Below, in pieces: positions 22,425 to 31,482 of a stretch of DNA of 43,771 nt. The stretch is from Solirubrobacteraceae bacterium (GTDB lineage: Bacteria; Actinomycetota; Thermoleophilia; Solirubrobacterales; Solirubrobacteraceae). Where the stretch lies: the NCBI GenBank assembly GCA_019683665.1, contig JADGIB010000001.1:1-43771 (forward strand), read 5' to 3'. The notes under the pieces are model-generated. The model saw only the letters and a list, made by a program, of their open reading frames with translations. It ran no database searches and was not told where the DNA came from. Numbering within the stretch: position 1 is the stretch's first letter; each line of letters opens with the position of its first letter. Made by a program: the position numbers and the translations under genes.

Positions 22425-25232
22425 ATGGAGAGCTCCACCGCGCGCTTCCTGGAGCTGGTGGACGACGTGGCGCTCGTCGCGCGCTTCGACGGGACGATCG
22501 TGCACGCCAACGCGGCGGTCGCGCGGATCGCCGACCCGGGCGCGCTGCGCCGCGGGCGCCTGCGCGACCTCGTCCACCCCGACGACCACCGCCGGCTCGG
22601 CGAGACGGGGATGCGCCTCGCCGCCGGGGTCGAGCGCGAGGCCGTCCTCGAGCTGCGCGTCGGCGGGCCGCGGCGCGGCTGGCGCCCGGTCCTCGTCACC
22701 GCGGCCGCCGACCCCGCCGACGGGCTCGTCTACGCCGTCGGCCGGGACCTGACCGGCGCGCGCCGGGCCGCCGCCCGCCTGGCCGAGGCCGAGGACCGCT
22801 TCCGCGCCGCCTTCGACCACGCCGCGACCGGGATGTCGATCGTCGCGCTCGACGGGCGGATCCTGCGCGTGAACGCGGCGATGTGCGCGCTCGCCGGGCG
22901 CTCGGCGGCGGAGCTGACGACGCTGACGATCACCGGCCTCACCCACCCCGACGACCGCGACCGCACCGACGACGCGGTCCAGGCGCTGCTGCGCGGCGAC
23001 TGCCGGACGGTCATGGACGAGACGCGCCTGCTGCGCCCCGACGGGACCGTCGTCTGGGTCCTGCACTCGGCCTCGCTCGTGCGCGAGGACGGCGCGCCGC
23101 GCTACGTCATCGGCCAGGCGGTCGACATGACGCGCCGGCGGGCGGCCGAGGCGGCGCTGCGGGCCAGCGAGGAGCGCTTCCGCGCCCTCATCGCCTCGGC
23201 CCCGAACGGGGTGTGGGCGGCCGACCTCGACGGCGCCTGCACGTACGTCAACGACCGCCTGTGCGAGATCACCGGGCGCCCGGCCGAGGCGCTGCGCGGC
23301 TTCGGGTGGCTGCAGGCGCTCACGACGGGGACGCGCCCCGAGGACGGCGCCCGGGCGTTCCGGCGGGTCCTCGACGCCGGCGCGCGCGGGCACGAGCTGC
23401 CGATCGCCACCCCCGGCGGGGAGACCCGCTGGGTGCGGGCGCGCGCGAACCCGATGCGCGCGGCCGACGGCCGGCCCGTCGGGTTCGTCGGCTCGGTCGA
23501 GGACGTCACCGACGAGGTCGCCAACCGCCGCGAGCTCGCCGCCCGCGAGCGCGAGCTGCGCCTGCTCACCGAGCGCTCCGGCGACTTCCTCGCCCGCCTG
23601 GCGCCGACGCTCGAGATCCGCTTCGCCTCCCCCGCCTGCCTGCCGCTGCTCGGCTACGCCCCCGACGACCTCCGCGGCCGCCGCTTCGACGACGTCGTCC
23701 TCGGCGAGGACCGGCCCGCGCTGCACGAGGCGGTCGAGCGGCTGCGCGACCGCGAGTCGGCGACCGTCGTCGGCCGGGCCCGCCGCCGCGACGGGCGGCT
23801 CGTGTGGCTGGAGTCGACGATCGCCCCGGTCCGCGACGGCGGCGCGATCGCCGAGCTCGTCGTCGTCGCCCGCGACGTCACCGAGCGCAAGGCGGCCGAG
23901 GCGCAGCTCGCCCACCAGGCGCTGCACGACGCGCTCACCGGGCTGCCGAACCGCACGCTCTTCCTCGACCGGCTGCGCCACGCGCTCGCCCGGCGCGTCC
24001 GCGACGCCCGCGGCGTCCTCGCCGTCCTGTTCCTCGACGTCGACCGCTTCAAGGTCGTCAACGACTCGCTCGGCCACAGCGTCGGCGACCGGCTGCTCGT
24101 CGACGTCGCCGGCCGGCTCGACGGGGCGCTGCGCCCGGCGGACACCGTCGCCCGCTTCGGCGGCGACGAGTTCACCGTCCTGTGCGAGGGGATCGCCGGC
24201 GAGGCCGAGGCGCTCGCGATCGCCCAGCGGATCGTCGACCTCTTCCACGAGCCGTTCGACGTCGACGGCCGCGACGTCTACCTGTCGACGTCGGTCGGGG
24301 TCGCGCTCGCGTGCAGCACCGACCCGTCGCGGCCCGAGGACCTCATCCGCGACGCCGACGCGGCGATGTACCGGGCCAAGGAGCGCGGCAAGGCGCGCTG
24401 GGAGCTGTTCGACGCCGCGATGCGCGACCAGGCGCTGCGGCGGCTCGAGCTCGAGAACGCGCTGCGGCGGGCCGTGCGCGCGCTCGGCGACGGCGCGACC
24501 GAGGCACCCGGCGACGAGCTGCGCCTCCACCTGCAGCCGGAGATCGCCGTCGAGGGCGGCGCCGTCGTCGGCTTCGAGGCGCTCGTGCGCTGGGCGCACC
24601 CCGAGCACGGGCTGCTCAGCCCGGCCGAGTTCGTGCCGCTGGCCGAGGAGACCGGGCTCATCGTCCCGATCGGCGAGTGGGTCCTGCGCCGGGCCTGCAC
24701 CGAGGCGGCGGCCTGGGACGCGCGCGGCCTGACGATCTCGGTCAACGTCTCCGCCCGCCAGCTCGTCGACCCCGGCTTCGTCGACGTCGTCGGCGGGATC
24801 CTGCGGGCGACCGGGCTGCGGCCGCCGTCGCTGTGCCTGGAGCTGACCGAGTCGGCGGTCATCGAGAGCGGCGCGACGACGCTGTCGACGCTGAACGGGC
24901 TCAAGCGCCTGGGGGTGAAGCTCGCGATCGACGACTTCGGGACCGGCTGGTCGTCGCTCGGCCACCTGCGCCGGTTCCCGCTCGACGCCGTCAAGCTCGA
25001 CCGCTCGTTCGTCAGCGGCCTGGACCGGGAGCCGCAGGACGTGTCGATCGCCGCGGCGATCATCTCGCTCGCCCACGCGCTCGGCCTGTCGACCGTGGCC
25101 GAGGGGATCGAGACCGACCAGCAGCTCGCGGTCCTCGCGACGCTCGGCTGCGACCTCGGCCAGGGGTACCTGTTCGCGCCCCCGGGCCCGCTGGAGGCGT
25201 TCGCCGACGTCCTCGGCGGCGCCGAGGCGTAG
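22425..25232 (+). CDS. PAS x4 - GGDEF - EAL cyclic-di-GMP signalling protein
   Basis: A 935-residue cytosolic signalling protein without membrane segments. Four PAS-like domains occupy about 1-115, 120-245, 250-370 and 375-500, each ending in a typical GRDLT or DVTERK-type linker. The diguanylate cyclase domain (~505-665) has an intact GGDEF motif (ARFGGDEFTVL) with an RPAD product-inhibition site five residues before it. The phosphodiesterase domain (~690-930) has an intact EAL (GFEALVRWAHPE), DDFGTGWSSL, KLDRSFV and EGIE, so both activities may be real. PAS domains likely set the balance by sensing a ligand or redox state. Confidence 0.93.
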   Translation: MESSTARFLELVDDVALVARFDGTIVHANAAVARIADPGALRRGRLRDLVHPDDHRRLGETGMRLAAGVEREAVLELRVGGPRRGWRPVLVTAAADPADGLVYAVGRDLTGARRAAARLAEAEDRFRAAFDHAATGMSIVALDGRILRVNAAMCALAGRSAAELTTLTITGLTHPDDRDRTDDAVQALLRGDCRTVMDETRLLRPDGTVVWVLHSASLVREDGAPRYVIGQAVDMTRRRAAEAALRASEERFRALIASAPNGVWAADLDGACTYVNDRLCEITGRPAEALRGFGWLQALTTGTRPEDGARAFRRVLDAGARGHELPIATPGGETRWVRARANPMRAADGRPVGFVGSVEDVTDEVANRRELAARERELRLLTERSGDFLARLAPTLEIRFASPACLPLLGYAPDDLRGRRFDDVVLGEDRPALHEAVERLRDRESATVVGRARRRDGRLVWLESTIAPVRDGGAIAELVVVARDVTERKAAEAQLAHQALHDALTGLPNRTLFLDRLRHALARRVRDARGVLAVLFLDVDRFKVVNDSLGHSVGDRLLVDVAGRLDGALRPADTVARFGGDEFTVLCEGIAGEAEALAIAQRIVDLFHEPFDVDGRDVYLSTSVGVALACSTDPSRPEDLIRDADAAMYRAKERGKARWELFDAAMRDQALRRLELENALRRAVRALGDGATEAPGDELRLHLQPEIAVEGGAVVGFEALVRWAHPEHGLLSPAEFVPLAEETGLIVPIGEWVLRRACTEAAAWDARGLTISVNVSARQLVDPGFVDVVGGILRATGLRPPSLCLELTESAVIESGATTLSTLNGLKRLGVKLAIDDFGTGWSSLGHLRRFPLDAVKLDRSFVSGLDREPQDVSIAAAIISLAHALGLSTVAEGIETDQQLAVLATLGCDLGQGYLFAPPGPLEAFADVLGGAEA

Positions 25233-25261
25233 CGCGCGGCCGTGTGGCACCCTGGCGGGCC

Positions 25262-26134
25262 GTGACGGCCGAGGCGGGGGAGCTGCCCGAGGCGCTGGCG
25301 GCGGTGCTGGCGCTGCTGCGCTGCCCGCACTGCGCCGGCCCGCTGGGCCCCGGCGGCGGGCGGGTCGTCCGCTGCCCGGCCGGCCACGCCTTCGACGTCG
25401 CCCGCCAGGGCCACCTGAGCCTGCTGGCGGGGCGGCGGGCGCCGGCCGGGGACACGGCGGCGATGGTCGCCGCCCGCGAGCGGGTCCTGGCCGGCGGGCA
25501 CTTCGAGCCGCTGTCGGCCGCGGTCGCCGCCGCGGTCGCCGCCGCGGCCGCCGAGGGCGGCGCGGGCGCGATCGTCGAGGTCGGGGCCGGGACCGCCCAC
25601 CACCTCGCCCGCGCCCTGGAGCGCGCGCCGGAGCGCCGCGGGATCGCCCTGGACGTGTCGCGCCCGGCGCTGCGGCGGGCGGCGCGGGCCCACCCGCGGG
25701 CGGCCGCCGTCGGCGCCGACGCGTGGCGGCCGCTGCCGCTGCGCGACGGGGTCGCCGGGGCCGTCCTCTGCGTCTTCGCCCCGCGCCACGGGCCGGAGCT
25801 GCACCGGGTCCTCGCGCCCGGCGGCGTCCTCGTCGTCGCCACCCCCGAGCCCGGCCACCTCGCCGAGCTGCGCGGCGCGCTCGGCCTGCTCGACGTCGAC
25901 CCGCGCAAGCCCCAGCGGCTGGCGCGGCGGCTCGGCGACGGGTTCGCGCCGCGGTCGAGCGCCCGCGTGGCGTGGACGATGCGCCTCGACCGCGAGGCGC
26001 AGGTGGCGCTGGCGGCGATGGGGCCGAGCGCGTTCCACGTGGAGGCGGCGGAGCTGGAGCGCCGCGCCGCCGCGCTCCCGGCGCGGCTCGACGTCACCGC
26101 GGCGGTGACCGTCGCCGTCTACGACCGGCGCTGA
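25262..26134 (+). CDS. RlmA-type 23S rRNA (guanine) methyltransferase
   Basis: A 290-residue protein with an N-terminal zinc ribbon (RCPHCAGPL and RCPAGHAFDVARQGHLSLL, residues ~20-57) and a Rossmann methyltransferase domain (IVEVGAGTAHHLARAL, ~101-116; LDVSRPALRRAAR, ~124-136). This layout matches RlmA(I)/RlmA(II), which methylate N1 of G745 or G748 of 23S rRNA; the RlmA(II) branch can affect tylosin sensitivity. Which guanine is modified cannot be told. The GTG at 25262 is the first start compatible with the zinc ribbon. Confidence 0.85.
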   Translation: MTAEAGELPEALAAVLALLRCPHCAGPLGPGGGRVVRCPAGHAFDVARQGHLSLLAGRRAPAGDTAAMVAARERVLAGGHFEPLSAAVAAAVAAAAAEGGAGAIVEVGAGTAHHLARALERAPERRGIALDVSRPALRRAARAHPRAAAVGADAWRPLPLRDGVAGAVLCVFAPRHGPELHRVLAPGGVLVVATPEPGHLAELRGALGLLDVDPRKPQRLARRLGDGFAPRSSARVAWTMRLDREAQVALAAMGPSAFHVEAAELERRAAALPARLDVTAAVTVAVYDRR

Positions 26135-26138
26135 CGGC

Positions 26139-26735
26139 TCAGGGGCCCGGCCGGAACGTCGAGTTCGGGGCCGGGTTCGGGTCGCGCCGCACCCCCGGCG
26201 GCGACTGGCTCGTGTCGACGAACAGGCACAGCGCCCGCTCGGGGTCGTCGCCCGGCACGCACGTCCGGTACAGGTCCTCGCCGAACGGGAGCGTGTCGAG
26301 CCGGTCGAGGTGGCGGCGGTGGCGGCGCACCTCCGGCGCGGGGCTGTGCCCGACCCAGCGACGCACGGTCGCCGCCTGCAGGGCCAGCTCCTCGCGCTCG
26401 GCGGCGAGCCGCTCGCGGTGGCCGATCCCGATCGCGACGAGGAGCGCGGTCGTCGCCGCGAGCGCGATCGTGCCGCCCCGGTCGGCGGCGACGACCCGCG
26501 GCAGGTCCGGCCGCAGGCGGCGCACGACGAGCCCGCCGACGGTCCCGCCGACCGCGACGGCGACGACGTTGAAGAAGAGCGCGAGGACGACGGCGGCGAA
26601 CCAGTCGGGCCCGGCGCCGGCGATCGGCAGCTCGTGCAGGAGCGCCGCGTCGGCCACCAGCAGGACCCCGAAGAGGGGCCACTGCCAGGCGCCGCGCAGC
26701 CGCCAGCGCAGGCGGGTGAGCGAGGCGCGCTCCAT
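26139..26735 (-). CDS. Hypothetical membrane protein
   Basis: A 198-residue protein with three likely membrane segments (about residues 16-34, 43-69 and 87-103) followed by a soluble C-terminal half with an LAAEREELALQAATVRRWVG helix and CVPGDDPERALCLFVD, which carries two cysteines. The ATG at 26735 is preferred because upstream in-frame sequence belongs to the promoter region of the E1 operon. I recognise no family. The gene is convergent with the RlmA-type gene, 4 bases apart. Confidence 0.68.
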   Translation of the reverse strand: MERASLTRLRWRLRGAWQWPLFGVLLVADAALLHELPIAGAGPDWFAAVVLALFFNVVAVAVGGTVGGLVVRRLRPDLPRVVAADRGGTIALAATTALLVAIGIGHRERLAAEREELALQAATVRRWVGHSPAPEVRRHRRHLDRLDTLPFGEDLYRTCVPGDDPERALCLFVDTSQSPPGVRRDPNPAPNSTFRPGP

Positions 26736-26803
26736 GCCCGTCGAGGGTACGCCTCCCGTCACGGACCCGACACCCGGGGGGTGGGCGGCGCGGGATCCAC
26801 GGG

Positions 26804-26904
26804 TAGACTGCCCCGCGAACCCGGCGCGGAGCGCGGAGATCCCGCGGCCTGCGCATGAACGGCGCCGGACGGAGATCCCGATTCCGGCACGACCAGGGAG
26901 AACG
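26804..26904 (+). promoter_or_regulatory. Promoter and leader of the 2-oxoacid dehydrogenase operon
   Basis: A -10 box TAGACT (26804-26809) starts a ~90-base leader. The 11-mer CGGAGATCCCG occurs twice in the leader (26834-26844 and 26870-26880, 36 bases apart, on the same face of the helix if counted as about 3.4 turns). AGGGAG at 26895-26900 is the Shine-Dalgarno sequence, 4 bases before the ATG. The repeats may bind a regulator or form RNA structure. Confidence 0.45.
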
Positions 26905-27969
26905 ATGGAGATGGCGACCGAGACCGCGGGGCCGGTCCACGTACCGGCGGACCGCGCGCCCCAGCAGCTCACCACCGGCGATCGCGTCGCGCTCCTGCGG
27001 TTCATGCTGCTCATGCGCAGCATCGAGGCGCGGGCGCTGACGCTCTACCGACAGGGCAAGGTGCCCGGATCGTTCTACGACGGGTACGGCCAGGAGGCGG
27101 TGTCGGTCGGCGCCGCGTTCGCGATGGCGGCCGAGGACCGGCTGTGCATCCTGCACCGCGACCTCGGCGCGCACCTGGTCCGCGGGGTCGAGCCCGAGCG
27201 CATCCTCGGCCAGTACATGGGCCGCGCCGGCGGCGTGACCGGCGGGCGCGAGGGCAACGTCCACTTCGGCGACGCGTCGCGCGGGTGCGTCGGCATGGTC
27301 TCGATGCTGCCCGACATGATGGTCGTCGCCACCGGCATGGCGATGGCGTTCAAGCTCCGCGGCGAGCGCCGGGCGGCGATCACCTGGTTCGGCGACGGCT
27401 CCACGTCGCGCGGCGACTTCCACGAGGCCCTGAACTGGGCGGCCGTCCAGCGGCTGCCGGTCATCTTCGTCCTCGAGAACAACCAGTACGCGTACTCGAC
27501 GCCGACCGACCGCCAGTTCGCGGTCAACCCGGTCCACCGGGCCGAGTCGTACGGGATGGTCGGCGAGTCGGTCGACGGCAACGACGTCGAGGCGATGTTC
27601 GACGCGGTGCGCCGCGCCCGCGAGCGCGCCGTCGAGGGCGGCGGCCCGACGCTCCTGGAGGCGGTGACGATGCGGATGCACGGCCACGCCGCCCACGACG
27701 ACATGCGCTACGTGCCGCCCGAGCTGCTCGAGGCGTGGGCCGAGCGCGACCCGATCGACCTCCAGGCCGCGCGCGTCGCCGCGCTCGGCGTCGACGTCGA
27801 CGCGCTGCGCGCCGAGGTCGAGGCGGAGGTCGAGGCGGCCGCCGAGGCGGCCCTGGCGATGCCGATGCCGGACCCGGCCACCGCGACCGACGGCGTCTTC
27901 GCCGACGAGGCGGTCCCGCTCGGCGACGGCGACGCCCCCTGGTCGGGCTGGGCGGAGGCCGGGCGATGA
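26905..27969 (+). CDS. 2-oxoacid dehydrogenase E1 component, alpha subunit
   Basis: A 354-residue thiamine-diphosphate-dependent E1 alpha, which decarboxylates a 2-oxoacid and passes the acyl group to lipoyl-E2. The ThDP motif begins at GDGSTSRGDFHEALNWAA (~163-180) and closes with ENN (~191-193); YDGYGQEAVSVGAA (~53-66) and HRDLGAHLVRG (~77-87) are typical. The phosphorylation-loop region reads MRMHGHAAHDDMRYV. The ATG at 26905 has a good ribosome-binding site. It overlaps the beta subunit start as ATGA. Pyruvate, branched-chain oxoacids or acetoin are all possible substrates. Confidence 0.9.
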   Translation: MEMATETAGPVHVPADRAPQQLTTGDRVALLRFMLLMRSIEARALTLYRQGKVPGSFYDGYGQEAVSVGAAFAMAAEDRLCILHRDLGAHLVRGVEPERILGQYMGRAGGVTGGREGNVHFGDASRGCVGMVSMLPDMMVVATGMAMAFKLRGERRAAITWFGDGSTSRGDFHEALNWAAVQRLPVIFVLENNQYAYSTPTDRQFAVNPVHRAESYGMVGESVDGNDVEAMFDAVRRARERAVEGGGPTLLEAVTMRMHGHAAHDDMRYVPPELLEAWAERDPIDLQAARVAALGVDVDALRAEVEAEVEAAAEAALAMPMPDPATATDGVFADEAVPLGDGDAPWSGWAEAGR

Positions 27970-28952
27970 GCGCGGTCGCCGAGTCGACCGGGACGCGGAC
28001 GCTCACCTATCTGCAGGCGATCTCCGACGGCCTGCGCGAGGCGATGCGCGAGGACGAGCGCATCCTCCTCATGGGCGAGGACATCGGCGTCTTCGGCGGC
28101 GCGTTCAAGGTCACCGACGGCTTCATCGACGAGTTCGGGCCCGACCGCGTCATGGACACGCCGCTGGCCGAGGCGGGGATCATCGGGACCGCGGTCGGCG
28201 CCGCCGTCGTCGGGATGCGGCCGGTGTGCGAGATGCAGTTCTCGGACTTCGTCGCCTGCGGCTTCGACCAGCTCGTCAACGTCGCCGGCAAGATGCACTA
28301 CCGCCAGCGGCTGGCGGTGCCGATCGTCGTCCGCCTGCCGACCGGCGGCGGGTTCTCCGGCGGCCCGTTCCACTCCCAGAACCCGGAGGCGTGGTTCATG
28401 CACGCGCCCGGGCTGAAGGTCGTCGCGCCGTCGACGCCCGAGGACGCCAAGGGCCTGCTCATCGCCGCGATCCGCGACCCGAACCCGGTCGTCTTCTGCG
28501 AGCACAAGCACCTCTACCGGCGGGTGAAGGGCGAGGTGCCCGAGGGGCTGTACGAGACGCCGTTCTCGGCCCGGATCGCCCGCGACGGCGACCGCCTCGT
28601 CGTCATCGCCTACGGGGCGATGGTCCACGTCGCGCTCGAGGCGACCGCCGAGCTGGAGGGCGTCCGCGTCCTCGACCTGCGCTCGCTCGTGCCGCTCGAC
28701 GAGGCGGCGATCCTCGAGTCGGTGCGCGCGTGCTCGAAGGTGCTCGTCCTCGACGAGGCCAACGAGACGTGCGCGGCGGGCGCGCAGGTCGCGGCGCTCA
28801 TCGCCGAGAAGGGCTTCGAGGACCTCGACGGCCCGGTGACGCGGGTCGCGACGCCGGACGTGCCGATCCCGTTCTCGCCGCCGCTGGAGCAGGCGGTGCT
28901 GCCGTCCGTGCAGCGCGTGAAGGAGGCGTGCCGTGAGCTCCTCGCCTACTGA
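27966..28952 (+). CDS. 2-oxoacid dehydrogenase E1 component, beta subunit
   Basis: A complete 328-residue E1 beta. Conserved parts are LMGEDIGVFGGAFKVT (~37-52, with the catalytic Glu that activates ThDP), DTPLAEAGIIGTAVGAA (~66-82), MQFSDF (~91-96), LPTGGGFSGGPFHSQNPEAW (~121-140) and DLRSLVPLD (~238-246). With the alpha subunit it forms the alpha2beta2 E1. It is coupled on both sides: 4-base overlap with alpha and 20-base overlap with E2. The pair is of the pyruvate/branched-chain/acetoin type, not the single-chain AceE type common in actinobacteria. Confidence 0.92.
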   Translation: MSAVAESTGTRTLTYLQAISDGLREAMREDERILLMGEDIGVFGGAFKVTDGFIDEFGPDRVMDTPLAEAGIIGTAVGAAVVGMRPVCEMQFSDFVACGFDQLVNVAGKMHYRQRLAVPIVVRLPTGGGFSGGPFHSQNPEAWFMHAPGLKVVAPSTPEDAKGLLIAAIRDPNPVVFCEHKHLYRRVKGEVPEGLYETPFSARIARDGDRLVVIAYGAMVHVALEATAELEGVRVLDLRSLVPLDEAAILESVRACSKVLVLDEANETCAAGAQVAALIAEKGFEDLDGPVTRVATPDVPIPFSPPLEQAVLPSVQRVKEACRELLAY

Positions 28953-30126
28953 GCAGGGCACGCTCGTCGACGTGACGATGCCGCAGATGGGCGTCTCCGT
29001 CGCCGAGGGGACGGTCGTCGGCTGGCGCAAGCGCGTCGGCGACTGGGTCGAGCGCGACGAGACCGTGCTCGAGGTCTCGACCGACAAGATCGACACCGAG
29101 GTCCCGTCGCCGGCCAGCGGCCGGCTGGCCGAGATCCTCGCCGAGGTCGGCGAGACGGTCGCGGTCGGGGCGCTGCTGGCCCGCATCGACACCGGCGCCC
29201 GGCCCGGCCAGGCGCACGTGAGCGAGCGCACCGGCGGGCGCTTCTCCCCCGTCGTGCGGCGGATCGCCGCCGAGCACGGGCTCGACCTGTCGCAGATCGA
29301 GGGGACCGGCCGCAACGGGCGGGTGACGAAGCGCGACGTGCTCGCCGCGCTCGAGCGCGGGGACGGCGCCGCCGCGCCGCCGCCGGCGCCGCGCGAGGAG
29401 GAGCCGCCGCTGCACATCGAGTCGCCCTACCGGCCGGATCCCGAGCCGGCCCCCGCCCCGGCGGCGGCGGAGGGGTCGGGGACGCTGTCGCGGATGCGCC
29501 GCGCGATCGGCGAGCACATGAAGCGCTCGCTGCAGACGGCGGCGACGTGCACGACCTGGATGGAGGTCGACTTCTCGCGCGTCGAGGCCGAGCGCCGGCG
29601 GCTGGGGCTGACCGCGCTGCCGTTCGTCGCCCGCGCGACGATCGACGCGCTGCGCGAGCACCCGGCGCTGAACGCGACGCTCGAGGGCGAGGTCTACACC
29701 CGCCACGACGCCGTCCACCTCGGGATCGCCGTCTCGCTCGGCGAGGACGGGCTGATCGTCCCGGTCATCCGCGACGCGCAGGACCTGTCGGCCGAAGGGC
29801 TCGGGCGGGCGATCCGCGACCTGGCGCGCCGCGCGCGGGCCGGGCAGCTGCAGCCCGACGAGGTGCGCGGCGGCACGTTCACGATCACGAACCCCGGCCA
29901 GTACGGGGCGATCATGGCGACGCCGGTCATCAACCAGCCGCAGGTCGGGATCCTCGACCTGGAGGCGGTCGTGAAGCGGCCGGTCGTCGTCGAGGGCCCC
30001 GACGGCGACGCGATCGCGATCCGGCCGATGTGCGTCCTGGGCCTGTCCTGGGACCACCGCGCGCTCGACGGCGTCCAGGCGGCGCAGTTCCTCGGGTCGA
30101 TCCGGCGGCGGCTCGAGTCGCTGTAG
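28933..30126 (+). CDS. Dihydrolipoamide acyltransferase (E2)
   Basis: A complete 397-residue E2 with one lipoyl domain (~10-87, lipoylated K52 in STDKIDTE), a peripheral-subunit-binding domain (~105-140, SPVVRRIAAEHGLDL and TGRNGRVTKRDV), a Pro/Ala-rich linker and a catalytic acyltransferase domain (~160-397) with the active-site DHRALDG at 374-380. The GTG start lies inside the end of the E1 beta gene. Its lipoyl group would be made by LipB and LipA encoded 0.7 and 2.9 kb further on. Acyl specificity is not readable by eye. Confidence 0.93.
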   Translation: MSSSPTEQGTLVDVTMPQMGVSVAEGTVVGWRKRVGDWVERDETVLEVSTDKIDTEVPSPASGRLAEILAEVGETVAVGALLARIDTGARPGQAHVSERTGGRFSPVVRRIAAEHGLDLSQIEGTGRNGRVTKRDVLAALERGDGAAAPPPAPREEEPPLHIESPYRPDPEPAPAPAAAEGSGTLSRMRRAIGEHMKRSLQTAATCTTWMEVDFSRVEAERRRLGLTALPFVARATIDALREHPALNATLEGEVYTRHDAVHLGIAVSLGEDGLIVPVIRDAQDLSAEGLGRAIRDLARRARAGQLQPDEVRGGTFTITNPGQYGAIMATPVINQPQVGILDLEAVVKRPVVVEGPDGDAIAIRPMCVLGLSWDHRALDGVQAAQFLGSIRRRLESL

Positions 30127-30135
30127 CCCGGCACG

Positions 30136-30774
30136 CTAGGCGGCCAGGCCGCGGAGGTGCTCGCGCAGGCCGTCGGCGAGCTGCGGCGCGGCGAGCGCCT
30201 GCGCGGCGAGCGCGCGGTCGATGAGGATCGCGTCGGAGACGAGCCGGACGGTGACGCCGTGGCCGGGGCGGTCGACGACCTCGACCGCGTCGCCGGCCCC
30301 GAGCTCGCCCGCCTCGACGATGCGCAGGTAGGCGCCGGGGCGCGAGGCGCGGCCGAAGCGGCGGACCATCGTGCCGTCCTCGAAGCGCAGCCCGAGCTTG
30401 AAGCACGGGATCCGCGGCTGGCAGACCTCCAGCAGCGCCGTGCCGACCCGCCAGCGCTCGCCGACGACCGCGTTCGTGCAGTCGACCCCGGCGGTCGTGA
30501 GGTTCTCGCCGAACATGCCGGGCGGGATCTCCCGGCCGAGCTCGGCCGCCCACCAGTCGGCGTCCTCGCGCGCGTAGGCGTAGACGGCCTTGTCCGGGCC
30601 GCCGTGGACGCGCCAGTCGGTCTGGCGGTCGCCCTCGAGGTTCGCGCCCTCGGCGCGGACGCGTCCCTCGACCGGCGTCTTGACGATGGAGCTGTGGATG
30701 ACCTGGCCGCGCCAGCGGCCCAGCGGGGCGGGGCCGCCGACGTTGACGGACAGGATGCGCGCGCGCTCGGGCAT
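30136..30774 (-). CDS. MOSC-domain protein (YiiM-like)
   Basis: A 212-residue free-standing MOSC protein. Family marks are GDRQTDWRVHGGPDKAVYAYARED (~48-71), GMFGENLTTAGVD (~86-98) and the conserved cysteine segment EVCQPRIPCFKLG (~115-127). MOSC proteins bind molybdenum cofactor sulfur; YiiM-like members reduce N-hydroxylated bases. The cysteine expected to hold the metal is present. It is divergent from lipB across only 14 bases. Confidence 0.87.
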   Translation of the reverse strand: MPERARILSVNVGGPAPLGRWRGQVIHSSIVKTPVEGRVRAEGANLEGDRQTDWRVHGGPDKAVYAYAREDADWWAAELGREIPPGMFGENLTTAGVDCTNAVVGERWRVGTALLEVCQPRIPCFKLGLRFEDGTMVRRFGRASRPGAYLRIVEAGELGAGDAVEVVDRPGHGVTVRLVSDAILIDRALAAQALAAPQLADGLREHLRGLAA

Positions 30775-30793
30775 GCGATCATGGTCGCATGGC
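30768..30793. promoter_or_regulatory. Palindrome between divergent MOSC and lipB starts
   Basis: CATGCGA and TCGCATG flank TCATGG in the 14-base gap and cover both start codons. GATCAT and, on the other strand, GACCAT lie about 6 bases before the two ATGs and are possible weak -10 boxes. A bidirectional leaderless promoter is plausible but the boxes deviate from TAnnnT. Confidence 0.3.
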
Positions 30794-31475
30794 CGATCTG
30801 CACGTCGTCAACCTCGGCCTCGTCGAGTACCGCCGCGCGCTGGAGCTGCAGCACCGCTACGCGGAGGCCCGCGCCGCGGACCTCATCCCGGACACGCTGC
30901 TGCTCCTCGAGCACCCGCTCTGCTACACGCGGGGCCGGCGCACCGGGCCCGGCGAGCTGCCCCTGCCGGAGGCGTGGTACCGCGAGCGCGGCATCGACAT
31001 CATCGACGTCGACCGCGGCGGCAAGGTCACCCACCACGCGCCCGGCCAGCTCGTCGGCTACCCGATCATGCGCGTCGAGCGCGCCCGCGACCACGTCGCC
31101 CGGATCGAGCGCGCGCTCGTCGCCGCGCTCGCCGACGAGGGCGTCGAGGCCCGCGGCGGCATGGCGGAGGACGTCGCGCTGACCGGCGTGTGGGTCGGCG
31201 ACGCGAAGATCGCCTCGATCGGCGTCCACGTCTCGCGCGGCGTGACGACACACGGGTTCGCGATCAACCTCGACAACGACCTCGAGCCGTGGAGCTGGAT
31301 CGTGCCCTGCGGGCTGCCGGACTCGCGCACGACCTCGCTGGCCGAGGTGACCGGCCGCACCGGGCTGCTGCCCTGCTTCCGCAAGCGGATCGCCTGGCGC
31401 TTCGCCCAGGAGTGCGGGCTGCGCCAGCGGATCGTCTCCCCGGCGCGCTCGCTGCCGGCGCCGGCCGCGGTCTGA
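30789..31475 (+). CDS. lipB: Octanoyltransferase LipB
   Basis: A complete 228-residue enzyme that moves octanoyl groups from acyl carrier protein to lipoyl domains. The signature RGGKVTHHAPGQLVGYPI is at 76-93, the catalytic Lys is K140 in GDAKIASIGVH and the catalytic Cys is C174 in VPCGLPD. Its natural targets include the E2 encoded just upstream. lipA follows 1.6 kb downstream, separated by a repeat-bearing spacer and a secreted-protein gene. Confidence 0.95.
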   Translation: MADLHVVNLGLVEYRRALELQHRYAEARAADLIPDTLLLLEHPLCYTRGRRTGPGELPLPEAWYRERGIDIIDVDRGGKVTHHAPGQLVGYPIMRVERARDHVARIERALVAALADEGVEARGGMAEDVALTGVWVGDAKIASIGVHVSRGVTTHGFAINLDNDLEPWSWIVPCGLPDSRTTSLAEVTGRTGLLPCFRKRIAWRFAQECGLRQRIVSPARSLPAPAAV

Positions 31476-31482
31476 GGGCGGT

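Noticed and set aside
21534..25250. 1238-codon open frame on the - strand
   Set aside because: It lies opposite lpd, the kappa-GST-like gene and the PAS-GGDEF-EAL gene, and its translation is a low-complexity Arg/Ala/Gly/Val run with no domain. High GC keeps stop codons rare on the complementary strand.
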